Shown here: positions 15,607 through 24,717 of the stretch, one piece after another | How the letters are laid out: every line of letters begins with the position of its first letter | Numbering within the stretch: the first letter of the stretch is position 1 | Assembly: GCA_023145965.1 (NCBI GenBank) | Contig: JAGLDC010000005.1 | Coordinates: forward strand, 1 to 48,546 | Direction of reading: 5' to 3' | Length of the DNA: 48,546 bases | Origin: a bacterium | GTDB taxonomy: Bacteria; UBP14; UBA6098 | Notes under the pieces: generated by a model | What the model saw: the letters and a program-made list of their open reading frames with translations, nothing else | Databases searched by the model: none | Told to the model about the DNA's origin: nothing | Program-made: the position numbers and the translations under genes

Positions 15607-16557
15607 TTGGAAAATAAAATTCTCATCACAGGCGGAGCGGGTTTTATCGGCTCGAATTTCGTTAAATTATTGCTTAAAAATAGCGATTACGACGAAATCC
15701 TTATCTTAGATAAACTTACATATGCCGGAAATCTCGACAATCTCCAAGGTGCGCTGAACAACGAGCGCGTCCGCTTTTTTAAAGGGGACATCGCCGATCC
15801 CGACGATGTCGAACGAGCACTCGAAAACTGTCGCCATGTGATCAATTTCGCCGCAGAAACACATGTCGATAGATCGTTGGCGGAATCGAATCCCTTTATA
15901 AGATCGAACATTTTAGGTGTTCACACACTTATGGAAAAAGCACGCGATTTTCCACTGGAAAAATTCATCCACATAAGCACCGATGAGGTTTATGGCCCTA
16001 TCATGGAGGGCTCAGCTCATGAAAATTCACCCCTCAACCCCTCATCGCCATATTCAGCGAGTAAGGTTGCAGGGGATGCCCTATGCAACGCTTATCGCGT
16101 TACATGGAATGTCCCTACTATAACAATCAGGCCGACAAACAACTATGGACCGAACCAATTCCCGGAAAAACTCATTCCCTTCTTCGTAAAAAGGGCTTTA
16201 AATGGACAGACACTTCCTATTTACGGCGAGGGCGACCAGCTTCGTGATTGGCTCTTTGTCGAGGATAGCTGTAGAGCAATCAAACTGGTGCTCGACCACG
16301 GTGAGATAGGCGAAATCTACAACATCGGCGCCGATTGCCACAAAAAAAATATCGAGATCGCGCACACATTGCTCCAAATCCTGGCTCTTCCAGATGACAG
16401 GATCGAGCATGTCGATGATCGCCTCGGTCACGATTTCCGTTATGCTGTTGACTCGACAAAAATAAGAAACCTCGGCTGGAAATCAGAGATAGGTTTTGAG
16501 GAAGGCTTCGAAAAGACAGTCAAGTTCTTCCGGGATAAATTCGGAGGTGAAGTTTGA
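15607..16557 (+). CDS. rfbB: dTDP-glucose 4,6-dehydratase
   Basis: 316 residues. A TTG at 15607 is taken as start because the NAD-binding strand (KILITGGAGFIGSN) begins at residue 4 and aagga lies about 10 nt upstream; longer frames would overlap the epimerase gene. Short-chain dehydrogenase features: GGAGFIG, STDEVYG with the catalytic Thr/Asp/Glu, and PYSASKVAGD with Tyr and Lys. It converts dTDP-glucose to dTDP-4-keto-6-deoxyglucose, the entry to deoxysugars. Partner genes rfbA and rfbD are not in the window. Confidence 0.92.
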   Translation: MENKILITGGAGFIGSNFVKLLLKNSDYDEILILDKLTYAGNLDNLQGALNNERVRFFKGDIADPDDVERALENCRHVINFAAETHVDRSLAESNPFIRSNILGVHTLMEKARDFPLEKFIHISTDEVYGPIMEGSAHENSPLNPSSPYSASKVAGDALCNAYRVTWNVPTITIRPTNNYGPNQFPEKLIPFFVKRALNGQTLPIYGEGDQLRDWLFVEDSCRAIKLVLDHGEIGEIYNIGADCHKKNIEIAHTLLQILALPDDRIEHVDDRLGHDFRYAVDSTKIRNLGWKSEIGFEEGFEKTVKFFRDKFGGEV

Positions 16558-17792
16558 GGAAATATATTATCGTTTTATTGGCATTTTCAGTTTTCTCGAT
16601 CTCCACCGGACTTGCCCAATCCATGCAAAGCGGCCTTGGACTCCCCACGATGGAAACCTCGGGAAGAAGCGTCCGCGGAGCTACACTATCCCTCGAAGAA
16701 AAACTTAAAGAACTCGATAAGAAAAAAACCAACCTCAAAAATCTTATCGAATATATTCCAATCGAGGGAACAGTTGACGAGGAAAAATACATCGTCGGTC
16801 CGGGCGATCACTTCACTCTTAGCATTGTCGGTGGAGTCGAAGAGGAATATCAAATAACCGTCGGTGCCGATGGAACGATCATTCTGCCCTACACCGTGGG
16901 CGTTTCGGTGGGAGATAAATCTCTAGCTTCAGCCAAAAAAGCCATAATATCCAGCCTAGCTAAGGTTATACAGGAAAACGACATCAGTGTATCCTTGACA
17001 GCTACTAGATTATTTTTAGTGAATGTCGTGGGTATGGTTAATCTTCCGGGTGACCAGACTGTTAGTCCTGCACAGCGGGTGTTTTCCGCAATAGAACTTG
17101 CCGGAGGTAAGCTTCAGAATGGTAATTTCAGTCGCGTCAAACTCATACGCAACGGCCTCGAAAAGAGCCTCGATCTTACGAGGTTTCTTTATGAGGGCGA
17201 TCTCTCGCAAAATCCACATCTTCTGGATGGCGATATTATTGTCGTCCCGGGCGCGGATATAAGCCAGCCCTCGGTTTTTATCTTTGGGGCAGGTTATTCC
17301 GGAACAGTTACCAATATCTATGAAGACGAAAGCCCTATGAGCCTTATCAAAAGAGTCGGCGCTGACCGCGAACTTATCGACCTTGCTGATATCGGCCTCA
17401 TTCGAAAAGGCGAACTCTACTCCATTAATCTATTCGATAATCCTGAGACACCGATGTTTTCCGGTGACAGTATCTATTTTAAGCTCCTCCCCGATTCAGT
17501 GTATGTCGGCGGTAAGGTTGTCGGCGGGGGTTCGAAACAATATATCGCCGGCGCAAGTTATGTAACCTATATAGCAATGGCCGGGGGATTATCGCTCGAA
17601 GGCTCTTTGAGCAGAGTTAAAATTATCCGTAATGGGAAAAAGCTCAGACCGAATAAGGCTGGCATGATTCGCCGTGGCGATGCAATATTGATTGGAACAT
17701 CACCATGGTATGTTGCGAATGAAGCATTTAAGAGCCTAGGTTCCATCGGAACCTTTGCTTCGGCTGTTTATGTAATAGGTTTCAGGGATTAA
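16554..17792 (+). CDS. Wza-like polysaccharide export protein with SLBB domains
   Basis: 412 residues. The start is a TTG overlapping the rfbB stop (TTGA), with ggaggtga just upstream. A signal peptide (residues 1-21, ending GLAQ) leads to the Poly_export domain (IVGPGDHFTLSIVGGVEEEYQITVGADGTI, about 80-170). Two or more SLBB-type repeats follow (VNVVGMVNLPGDQTV, VFIFGAGYSGTVTNI, VYVGGKVVGGGSKQYI). It is expected in the outer membrane as the channel for exopolysaccharide or O-antigen, working with the Wzz-like protein encoded next. Confidence 0.88.
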   Translation: MRKYIIVLLAFSVFSISTGLAQSMQSGLGLPTMETSGRSVRGATLSLEEKLKELDKKKTNLKNLIEYIPIEGTVDEEKYIVGPGDHFTLSIVGGVEEEYQITVGADGTIILPYTVGVSVGDKSLASAKKAIISSLAKVIQENDISVSLTATRLFLVNVVGMVNLPGDQTVSPAQRVFSAIELAGGKLQNGNFSRVKLIRNGLEKSLDLTRFLYEGDLSQNPHLLDGDIIVVPGADISQPSVFIFGAGYSGTVTNIYEDESPMSLIKRVGADRELIDLADIGLIRKGELYSINLFDNPETPMFSGDSIYFKLLPDSVYVGGKVVGGGSKQYIAGASYVTYIAMAGGLSLEGSLSRVKIIRNGKKLRPNKAGMIRRGDAILIGTSPWYVANEAFKSLGSIGTFASAVYVIGFRD

Positions 17793-17794
17793 AG

Positions 17795-18982
17795 ATGGAT
17801 AATATTAAAAATGAATATTGGTGGCTTTGGGAACTACTTCGCAGATGGAAATTAATAATCTTCGGAGCTATAATTGTCGCTATCCTGTCGTTTGGTATCG
17901 CCTCTTTTTTCCCTAAATGGTATCAAGCAGAAGCCGAGGTCATGCCGCCCTATCGTGGAGGCACGGAGCTCGGAGCAATGGCCAACCTCATGACCGGAAT
18001 CATGAGCATGGGTGGAGGTGGAGGTGATTATGTTCTCCCTATGATGGTAACCCCATCCGACCTTTGGAGCGCTATCGTTTCATCGAACGCAATGGTCGAT
18101 ACTCTTATCAGTGAATTCAGTTTCGATGTGCTGTATGAGCAACCCATTCGCGAGAAACTCCACAAGGCCGTCCGAGAGCACATGGATACCGAGGTTACTG
18201 GCCAGGGCATTCTTAAAGTGAGGTATGAGGCCAAGAATCCTGCCTTTGCTGCAAATGTCACCAACACAATTGTCGATAATCTAGATTTTATTAACCGCGA
18301 CCTTCGCTCCGGTTCAGCTGGCGCCACTCGCGGATTTATCGAACAACGACTCGAGGAAACAAAGAAGGCTCTTAGTAACGCCGAATCCAACTTTTCCGAG
18401 TTTCAAAAAGAAAATGGCGCTTTCTCGATGGAAGATCAGACTCGCGTTGCTATCGAAAGTGTAGCGCAACTCGAAGCCGAGATCCATGTTGCACAAGTCG
18501 AGCTTGCCATCCTTACATCGACCAGAAAGGCCGCTCACGGAGAAGTCGAACAAGTTATATCCAGAATAAAGACGTTGAACAACCAGATAGAGGGTGTCAA
18601 GTCCGGCGAGGGCATCTCGAGCCAATTTGGCCTAATCGAAATTCCAGAACTTGCTATCGAATATGCTCGGCTCTACCGTGAAACGATGATCCAAGAAGTC
18701 CTCTATGAGTATCTCGTCCAACAACACGAACAAGCTAGCATCGAGGAAAAGAAGGATACTCCTGTTCTACAAAGACTCTCACGCGCAAAGATACCAGAAA
18801 AAAAATACCGCCCAAAAAGATCTATCATCACTCTATTGGCTCTTATTGGAGGCGGAATCCTATTATCCATATGGGTTCTCGGATCTTGCTTTTTAGAACG
18901 GATGAAAACGACAAAACCCGAAAAATATAGATTACTCACAGACAGTTTAGCCGGAAAAAAGCAAAAAAAGGAGAATTTATGA
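17795..18982 (+). CDS. Wzz-like chain-length determinant / polysaccharide co-polymerase
   Basis: 395 residues with the Wzz topology. TM1 is at about 19-40 (KLIIFGAIIVAILSFGIASFF), followed by a large periplasmic part with coiled coil (about 165-290, EQRLEETKKALSNAESNFSEFQKENG), and TM2 at about 345-365. Before TM2 is the Pro-rich signature AKIPEKKYRPKRS. No kinase domain follows. It probably sets polymer length and couples to the export channel. A Met/Gly-rich segment at 65-80 is unusual but near the expected loop. Confidence 0.85.
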   Translation: MDNIKNEYWWLWELLRRWKLIIFGAIIVAILSFGIASFFPKWYQAEAEVMPPYRGGTELGAMANLMTGIMSMGGGGGDYVLPMMVTPSDLWSAIVSSNAMVDTLISEFSFDVLYEQPIREKLHKAVREHMDTEVTGQGILKVRYEAKNPAFAANVTNTIVDNLDFINRDLRSGSAGATRGFIEQRLEETKKALSNAESNFSEFQKENGAFSMEDQTRVAIESVAQLEAEIHVAQVELAILTSTRKAAHGEVEQVISRIKTLNNQIEGVKSGEGISSQFGLIEIPELAIEYARLYRETMIQEVLYEYLVQQHEQASIEEKKDTPVLQRLSRAKIPEKKYRPKRSIITLLALIGGGILLSIWVLGSCFLERMKTTKPEKYRLLTDSLAGKKQKKENL

Positions 18983-20091
18983 CCGTTCCCCTGCTCGATC
19001 TTAAACGACAGTACAAAACAATGCAAGCTGAAATCGAGCGAGAGGTTCTTGCCGTTCTCGAATCGGGATATTATATTCTCGGGCCAAACGTAAAAGCCTT
19101 CGAGACTGAATTCGCCGAATATACCGGCTCAAAATTCGCCATCGGACTTAATTCCGGCACAGATGCTCTTCGTGTCGCGTTGCGCGCATTTGGAGTTGGT
19201 CCAGGTGACGAGATTATTACCTCGTCTTTCAGCTATTTTGCCACATGCGAGGTCATCGATGACATCGGGGCAAAAGTAATATTCGCGGACATCGAACCGA
19301 AGACTTTCAATATCGACCCCGAGGATGTCCGCCGCAAGATAACACCCAAAACCAAGGCGTTGCTTCCAGTGCATCTTTTCGGTCAACTTTGCAACATGAA
19401 TGAGATAATAAAGATAGCCAAAGAACATGATCTTTATATTCTCGAAGATGCCTGTCAGTCTGTTGGATCGAATAGCCATGCTGGCAAAGCAGGTTCTATC
19501 GGCCATGCCGGTGCATTCAGTTTTTTCCCGAGCAAAAATCTCGGTGCTGTAGGTGATGGCGGTCTTCTTACTACAAGTGATGAAGCCATCAGGGATTTCG
19601 CAAACTCGATGCGTATGCACGGCACAAAAAGCGACCGTTATCGCCATGAGCTTTTCGGATATAATAGCAGGCTCGACGAGCTGCAAGCGGCTATTCTTAG
19701 AGTTAAACTCCGCCACCTCGATGATTTTAACCAGCTCCGCCGCAACAATGCCGACCGCTACCGTGAGGCCTTCGAAAAAATAGAAGGCATCGAACCAGCA
19801 TTCGAGGAAAACGGTTATCGCCACACTTACCATCAATATACAATTCGCATTTTAGATGGTAAACGCGATAAGGTTTTCAAGCATTTACAAGAGAGTGGTA
19901 TAGGTTGCGCGATTTATTACATGGTGCCGCTTCATCGACAACCAGTATATGGAGACACCTATAAAGATGTTCATCTTCCTCAGGTTGATCTCGCCTCGCG
20001 CGAGGTTTTGTCCTTGCCGATATTCCCCGAATTGACCACGGAAGAGCAAAATGCAGTGATAAATGCTGTTATTGAAGGACTGTCTGAATAG
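18979..20091 (+). CDS. DegT/DnrJ/EryC1-family sugar aminotransferase
   Basis: 370 residues overlapping the Wzz-like stop by 4 bp. Family motifs: VPLLDLKRQY at the start, GLNSGTDALRVAL, LPVHLFGQLCNM, LEDACQSVGS and the PLP-lysine region FSFFPSKNLGAVGDGG, then MVPLHRQPVY. It transfers an amino group to a nucleotide-linked keto-sugar. With rfbB and the cupin it would give a dTDP-amino-deoxysugar for surface polysaccharide. Exact sugar unknown. Confidence 0.92.
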   Translation: MTVPLLDLKRQYKTMQAEIEREVLAVLESGYYILGPNVKAFETEFAEYTGSKFAIGLNSGTDALRVALRAFGVGPGDEIITSSFSYFATCEVIDDIGAKVIFADIEPKTFNIDPEDVRRKITPKTKALLPVHLFGQLCNMNEIIKIAKEHDLYILEDACQSVGSNSHAGKAGSIGHAGAFSFFPSKNLGAVGDGGLLTTSDEAIRDFANSMRMHGTKSDRYRHELFGYNSRLDELQAAILRVKLRHLDDFNQLRRNNADRYREAFEKIEGIEPAFEENGYRHTYHQYTIRILDGKRDKVFKHLQESGIGCAIYYMVPLHRQPVYGDTYKDVHLPQVDLASREVLSLPIFPELTTEEQNAVINAVIEGLSE

Positions 20092-20700
20092 ATGAAACCG
20101 CACTTATTGACAATACTGATAATCCTAACAGTGTTAGCTTTGAGCGCTTTCGCCCAAACGGACAGCGCCGAAACGCCGGTATTCCACGCCGAGCTCAGCC
20201 TCGTCGCTCTTCCAGACAGCCTCGTTTTTACCCGCTCGGACACTTCCTTGCTTCAGTTCAATTGGGCGGTTCGTTTCCGTATATTCAAGGACAGCCTGAA
20301 TGCGCCGGAGCTTTTCAACCTCGGAATTAAATACATAGAAGAGCCGGGCGAAGGGAGTTTTAAATCCACTGTTCATGCCGACTGCTCATGGGCACTCGAG
20401 CGCAAAAGTCCGGAAGGGACATTCTATCGAATCGGTGATATGAATTTGGTTAAAACCGATTCTAGCTGGCTTATGACCGCCGAGGTTTCAGCCTTCTTTC
20501 TCGAAGGCACCGACTCCATTCAGTTTCAAGGCGTTACCGATTGTGCGCCCGAGGGCCGATTCAAACTGCGAGACATCACCGATTATGGCAGTCCCGGAAA
20601 TCTATTGTGGGATAAAGTCGGGGACATCTCGGATAGAAGATTCGATATACGCTTTGTCCGCGGCGAACTTACTGGTTGGCCGCCCCCTGAAAAAGAGTAG
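20092..20700 (+). CDS. small secreted protein of unknown function
   Basis: 202 residues starting immediately after the DegT stop (TAGATG). Residues 1-22 form a signal peptide (LLTILIILTVLALSAFAQ). The rest is beta-rich with no recognised domain (FRIFKDSLNAPELFNLGIKYIEEPGEGSFKS). No T9SS tail. It is the last gene of the polysaccharide operon before a terminator, so it may be a periplasmic partner of export. Function not recognised. Confidence 0.75.
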   Translation: MKPHLLTILIILTVLALSAFAQTDSAETPVFHAELSLVALPDSLVFTRSDTSLLQFNWAVRFRIFKDSLNAPELFNLGIKYIEEPGEGSFKSTVHADCSWALERKSPEGTFYRIGDMNLVKTDSSWLMTAEVSAFFLEGTDSIQFQGVTDCAPEGRFKLRDITDYGSPGNLLWDKVGDISDRRFDIRFVRGELTGWPPPEKE

Positions 20701-20729
20701 TAGCATTATATTTATTTGTCAATATATTC

Positions 20730-20760
20730 AAAGCCGGCCTTTGACCGGCTTAATTTTTTT
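20730..20760 (+). terminator. rho-independent terminator of the polysaccharide operon
   Basis: Stem aagccggcc/ggccggctt-type (aagccgg ... ccggctt) followed by aattttttt, 30 nt after the last stop codon. Confidence 0.88.
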
Positions 20761-20771
20761 AGAAAAACTAA

Positions 20772-20874
20772 GAGTGTTATAGAATTGTAACAGTTTTCCC
20801 TAAGAAATACCGCCAATGTTGACTTAGAGACTTATCGTTAACGGGGATAAAGTGTTACGTTATTGTAACACTTT
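20772..20874 (+). promoter_or_regulatory. two inverted repeats, possible operator sites
   Basis: AAAGTGTTAC-gttatt-GTAACACTTT at 20849-20874 is a perfect 10-bp inverted repeat with a 6-nt spacer. A weaker copy, gtgttat-agaatt-gtaaca, lies at 20772-20793, about 77 bp (roughly 7 helical turns) upstream with the same spacer length. Two dyads before the glycosyltransferase gene suggest a dimeric repressor. No T-run follows, which argues against a terminator. Confidence 0.55.
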
Positions 20875-21015
20875 ACAAGGGCATTAAATGATAAAACAAA
20901 ATATCGCAATGCAACCATTTAATACCACGATGCTGAAGCGGTATTTGTCGGACTCATACCAGAGCTGATCGAACGCATTGATAAAATATATGACATTTAT
21001 TGAAGACGGACAAAA
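20875..21015 (+). other. intergenic stretch with possible gene remnant
   Basis: Two short frames are visible: ATG 20888 (26 codons) and, in another frame, 20923-21003 encoding AVFVGLIPELIERIDKIYDIY with a stop but no start. The latter looks protein-like and may be the end of a decayed gene. Neither is strong. Confidence 0.3.
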
Positions 21016-22221
21016 TTGAAGATTCTCGCTTTCAGCTTCTATTTCCCACCGCATGGCGGCCCCGGTGCGCTTCGGCCGCTCAAGCTATTGAAGTATGCCG
21101 CACGACTCGGCGCCGAGGGTGTTGTTATCTCGGCGGATAAAGACGATTACCCTATATTGGACGAGTCCCTATTAGCTGAGATTCCGCGCGAATTTCTCAC
21201 TCTTAGCACACCGAAGAACCGCGACCCACTTCGCTTGTTGAGAAAGAAAATGCCGAATGTTATTCACGCGCCATCGAGCGACCTTTTCTTCTTGCCTGAT
21301 AACAAAATATGGTGGATAGATATGGCTTCGCGGCTCGGTATCAAGTCGATTGAATCGCCTGACATTGTATGGGCGACATGCCCGCCTTTTTCGGCGGCAC
21401 TCGCTGCTCGACGCGCAGCGAAAGAGCTCAAAGTGCCATTGGTTCTCGATTTTCGCGATTCTTGGACAAAAAACCCAAACAGAAAACGACTTCCAGCACC
21501 TCACCGAATCATTAATCGTTATTTAGCGGCCAAGGCCTGCAACTCCGCCGATCTTATAACCTGCGTCTATAATTCAATTGCCTCCGAGATAATAGGATAT
21601 GCTCCTACGGCGAATATCCATATTTTGCCAAATGGCTACGATCCTTCGGACCGCCCGGAGGAAACCACACCGATTAATGATGATGGTCTGAACATATGCT
21701 ATCTTGGGACGATATATCCTGATTTGAATTATCCCCTCGAGTTTCTACAAGCCATGGTAAAGCTACCGAAAACACATCTGAAGATCGTGGGAAGATATCC
21801 GCAAAGGGTTGCAGAAGACGCAAAACGATTAGGTATCTCAGACAGAGTGGAATTATTGGGCTATAAAAACCACAAGGAAGCGCTTGCGATTACAAGCTCG
21901 GCGGACGCTCTGTTATTGTATATTGATAACCGCTCTTTAAACTGTGGCCAGGTGACGAGCAAAACCTATGAATATATGGGTCTTGGAAGACCGATAATCG
22001 CCTGCATTCCTCGTGGAGGCGAGGCGGAAAGCGTCTTGAAAGACTATTCTGCCGCCTATCCAATAAGCACTGGTAGTGTCAGTGCGTTAGTACGGACATT
22101 GAAGCAGCTTTCCGCAAAAAAGAAGGAGGGTGCGCTCAAGCGTGTCGCGCCGCCGCCCGAATTTGACAGAAAGCTTATTGCCGAGAAATGGTTTGAATTG
22201 ATAAAAGATATTAAGCAATAG
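21016..22221 (+). CDS. glycosyltransferase family 4-like protein
   Basis: 401 residues from a TTG (21016), chosen because KILAFSFYFPPHGGPGALRPLKL begins a GT-B N-terminal domain. Further motifs: VWATCPPFSAALAA, LVLDFRDSWTKNP, ICYLGTIYP, LKIVGRYPQ, VELLGYKNHKEALAI and the nucleotide-sugar region TSKTYEYMGLGRPIIACIPRGGEAE. It probably transfers a sugar to a lipid-linked or surface glycan. It stands alone, with operator-like repeats upstream. No clear ribosome-binding site. Confidence 0.87.
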   Translation: MKILAFSFYFPPHGGPGALRPLKLLKYAARLGAEGVVISADKDDYPILDESLLAEIPREFLTLSTPKNRDPLRLLRKKMPNVIHAPSSDLFFLPDNKIWWIDMASRLGIKSIESPDIVWATCPPFSAALAARRAAKELKVPLVLDFRDSWTKNPNRKRLPAPHRIINRYLAAKACNSADLITCVYNSIASEIIGYAPTANIHILPNGYDPSDRPEETTPINDDGLNICYLGTIYPDLNYPLEFLQAMVKLPKTHLKIVGRYPQRVAEDAKRLGISDRVELLGYKNHKEALAITSSADALLLYIDNRSLNCGQVTSKTYEYMGLGRPIIACIPRGGEAESVLKDYSAAYPISTGSVSALVRTLKQLSAKKKEGALKRVAPPPEFDRKLIAEKWFELIKDIKQ

Positions 22222-22421
22222 AGTGAAGAAAACGACTCTTAGAGCATCAATAAAAGCAAATAGAAAAAAATCTATGTGTATGAGCAAATCTTGCGTCGCT
22301 CTTTTTTCCAGTTATAGAGATATTTTCCAGTGGGGGAAAAAGTGGACTTAAACCACCTCCTGCAACATTTTAAAACCATGGTAAAATAGCAGAACAAAAC
22401 AGTTTAAAATAGGAGTAAATA
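22222..22421 (+). promoter_or_regulatory. AT-rich intergenic region before apgM
   Basis: No gene is seen. A small dyad gtgg-acttaaa-ccac is near 22341-22355. AT-rich runs (ttttaaaaccatggtaaaat) could hold a promoter. ataggag lies just before the ATG. Confidence 0.35.
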
Positions 22422-23624
22422 ATGTTTGACGATGTGCTAAAAGATTTAATCCAAAAGAATAACACCAAGGCTATATTACTCGTATCCGACGGCGTTGGGG
22501 GAACAACGGTTAACGGTCGCACCGAGTTGGAGGCCGCCAAAACCCCAAATCTCGACGAACTGGCGAAAAAAGGTTCGATGGGACTTCACTATCCTGTGGG
22601 TTATGGTCTCACTCCCGGCAGTGGCCCGGGACATCTTGCTCTGTTTGGTTATGACCCTATAAAAAACCAAATTGGAAGGGGCATTCTCGAGGCTCTTGGA
22701 AGTGGAATGACTGTCAAGCAAGGAGATTTGGCGGTTCGTGGTAATTTTGCAACCAAGAAAAACGGCCTAATCACAGACCGTAGGGCCGGACGAATACCAA
22801 CTGATAAATGCGCCGAATTAGTAGAGAAAATCCGCAAAAACCTTGCCGATGTGGATGGTATCGAATTCGATATCAAAGCTGCTAAGGACTACCGCTTCGC
22901 GGTTGTTTTCCACAGCCCTTCACTTAAAGATGATATCGAGGATGCCGACCCTCAGCAGGTGGGTTTGCAACCTCGGCCGGCTTCGGCAAAAAATCCTGAA
23001 AGCGAAAATGGTGCTAGGATTATCAACCGTTTTATCGAGGAGGTCGATTGCATACTCAAAGATGAGCGCCCAGCAAATACCTGCCTTATACGCGGTGCGG
23101 CTAACACGCCGGATATTATGCCATTCGAGGAGAAATACGGCATGTCCGCTCAGGGTATAGCAGTTTACCCAATGTATAAGGGACTTGCCAGGCTTGTAGG
23201 CATGGAAGTTTCCGACGGCTTAACCTCTCTTAAAGATGAGATCTCGCGGCTCGAAAAAACATTCGACAGTTTTGATTTCCATTTCCTACATTTTAAATAC
23301 ACAGACTCTGCCGGCGAGGACGGAGATTTTGACAGAAAAGTCGCCATGATAGAGCGATTCGACTCGATTATACCATCGGTATTGGATTTAAAGGCCGATG
23401 TAGTTGCCATTTCTGGAGACCATTCGACGCCTAGTTGCTTGAAACTCCATAGCTGGCATCCTGTGCCGCTACTATTGAACAGCCCGTATGCCTTTATGGA
23501 CGATTGTAAGAGATTCACAGAACGCGAAGCGGCGAATTGCGGGATTTTGGGACATATTCCCGGTCAGGCAATAATGCCTCTTATACTTGCCAACTGCGGA
23601 AGGCTGATGAAGTTTGGAGCATAA
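22422..23624 (+). CDS. apgM: 2,3-bisphosphoglycerate-independent phosphoglycerate mutase, archaeal type
   Basis: 400 residues of the ApgM branch of the alkaline phosphatase superfamily: [10 protein letters not shown] (metal-binding Asp), [38 protein letters not shown] and, near the C-terminus, [12 protein letters not shown]. It interconverts 3- and 2-phosphoglycerate in glycolysis. It is far shorter than bacterial GpmI (about 510). Enolase, the next enzyme, is about 10 kb away in the same window. Confidence 0.93.
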   Translation: MFDDVLKDLIQKNNTKAILLVSDGVGGTTVNGRTELEAAKTPNLDELAKKGSMGLHYPVGYGLTPGSGPGHLALFGYDPIKNQIGRGILEALGSGMTVKQGDLAVRGNFATKKNGLITDRRAGRIPTDKCAELVEKIRKNLADVDGIEFDIKAAKDYRFAVVFHSPSLKDDIEDADPQQVGLQPRPASAKNPESENGARIINRFIEEVDCILKDERPANTCLIRGAANTPDIMPFEEKYGMSAQGIAVYPMYKGLARLVGMEVSDGLTSLKDEISRLEKTFDSFDFHFLHFKYTDSAGEDGDFDRKVAMIERFDSIIPSVLDLKADVVAISGDHSTPSCLKLHSWHPVPLLLNSPYAFMDDCKRFTEREAANCGILGHIPGQAIMPLILANCGRLMKFGA

Positions 23625-24324
23625 GCCTAAAGAGAATATAAAACAAGGTCTAAGAAAAGCACAAAATCTGTCTTTTATTGATCGAGTGGAGTTTTGGTCT
23701 CGGTTTTTTCTCAATAAACCATATTTTAAACACCCACTTTCTGACAACGGAGGCAAACAAAGTCTTCGTTTTGATGGTTTCGATTGCATGACATTAGTCG
23801 AGACATGTCTGGCATTGGGTATGTCATCTGAAATAAGGGAGGTCCTTCCAAACTTGAACAATATAAGATACTACAATAGTGCACAAGATTTTGCGCATCG
23901 CAAACATTTTGTCTCTGTCGATTGGATACCGGGAAATAGTAGTTTGGTGAAAAAATTAGATATATATACAAACTCGATATGCTCAAGAGAAATCGACAGG
24001 GTTCAGTTTTTTAATAATCAAGGTTTCAATTTTCAGGGGAATTCAAACCTTGCAAAGACCGAAAAAGTTGCCTTTAGATATTTATCTACTGATAAAATTA
24101 AAGATATTGCCAGCGCATTGCCGAGATTCTTAATTGTCCTTTTCATCGGAGGCATAGATTGGACAGTTGTTTCACATATGGGCATGCTTTCCACCAAGGG
24201 ATTTATGCTCCGTCATGCGAGCCTGAGCGAGGGCAAAGTAATCGAAATTTATTTATTTGATTACCTTAAAACCCGTTCTTCCCTCAAAGGAGTTTCTTTT
24301 CTCCAAATACTCGATAGCGCTTGA
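23614..24324 (+). CDS. DUF1460 family amidase-like protein
   Basis: 236 residues from a TTG overlapping the end of apgM by 11 bp, with ggaagg upstream. The DUF1460 (NlpC/P60-like) pattern is visible: FDCMTLVETCLAL with the likely catalytic Cys, RYYNSAQDFAHRKHFVSVDWIPG, and late VSHMGMLSTKGFMLRHASLSEG with the catalytic His. Family members cleave peptidoglycan amide bonds. No signal peptide is seen at this start, so either export differs or the enzyme is cytoplasmic. Later internal starts are possible. Confidence 0.78.
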   Translation: MEHKPKENIKQGLRKAQNLSFIDRVEFWSRFFLNKPYFKHPLSDNGGKQSLRFDGFDCMTLVETCLALGMSSEIREVLPNLNNIRYYNSAQDFAHRKHFVSVDWIPGNSSLVKKLDIYTNSICSREIDRVQFFNNQGFNFQGNSNLAKTEKVAFRYLSTDKIKDIASALPRFLIVLFIGGIDWTVVSHMGMLSTKGFMLRHASLSEGKVIEIYLFDYLKTRSSLKGVSFLQILDSA

Positions 24325-24410
24325 TTATAACGCGCCCCGGGGGGCGATATAACATGGTTTATTTACTATCTTTAAAAACCGCTAACTATAAACTAATATC
24401 ATTTTGAGGG

Positions 24411-24518
24411 TTGACAATTCAACCAATCATCTTTAAGGTTTCTTGTTCTGGTTGTGGGGCCTCAACTTTTAGAAAGGTCGTGAGGAGTGTATATGAAAGA
24501 ATTCCCCGAATGTCTTAA
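24411..24518 (+). CDS. 35-residue Cys-motif ORF overlapping the next gene
   Basis: From TTG 24411 the frame encodes FKVSCSGCGASTFRKVVRSVYE, with a CxxC knuckle, and overlaps the start of the zinc-ribbon gene at 24493. A weak tgaggg precedes it. Either a small coupled zinc-binding protein or an eroded half-ribbon. Confidence 0.3.
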   Translation: MTIQPIIFKVSCSGCGASTFRKVVRSVYERIPRMS

Positions 24519-24681
24519 ATGTAAAACAGGTAAACTTCTACCATTGTCCGATTATGGGCGCGAGGGTGCTCCTATTCTTTATAAAGTCTGGGTTTGTTCA
24601 AATCCGGATTGTGGTTTTTCACTAAGAATCGATAACGGCGAGGTAAGTTTCGGCAAATCTCTGTCGCAGTCAAATAAGTAG
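24493..24681 (+). CDS. small zinc-ribbon protein
   Basis: 62 residues from ATG 24493, with tgaggag 6-7 nt upstream (preferred over an in-frame GTG at 24487). CLKCKTGKL and later CSNPDCGFSL form a four-Cys ribbon like those in topoisomerase or replication accessory domains. No wider function can be assigned. It lies just upstream of the YbbR gene. Confidence 0.65.
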   Translation: MKEFPECLKCKTGKLLPLSDYGREGAPILYKVWVCSNPDCGFSLRIDNGEVSFGKSLSQSNK

Positions 24682-24717
24682 TTTGAATTAGATGGACAGG
24701 CACTCCGGAGCCAGAGC

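Noticed and set aside
20849-20874. Terminator
   Set aside because: The perfect dyad is not followed by a T-run and a proper terminator already lies at 20730-20760.
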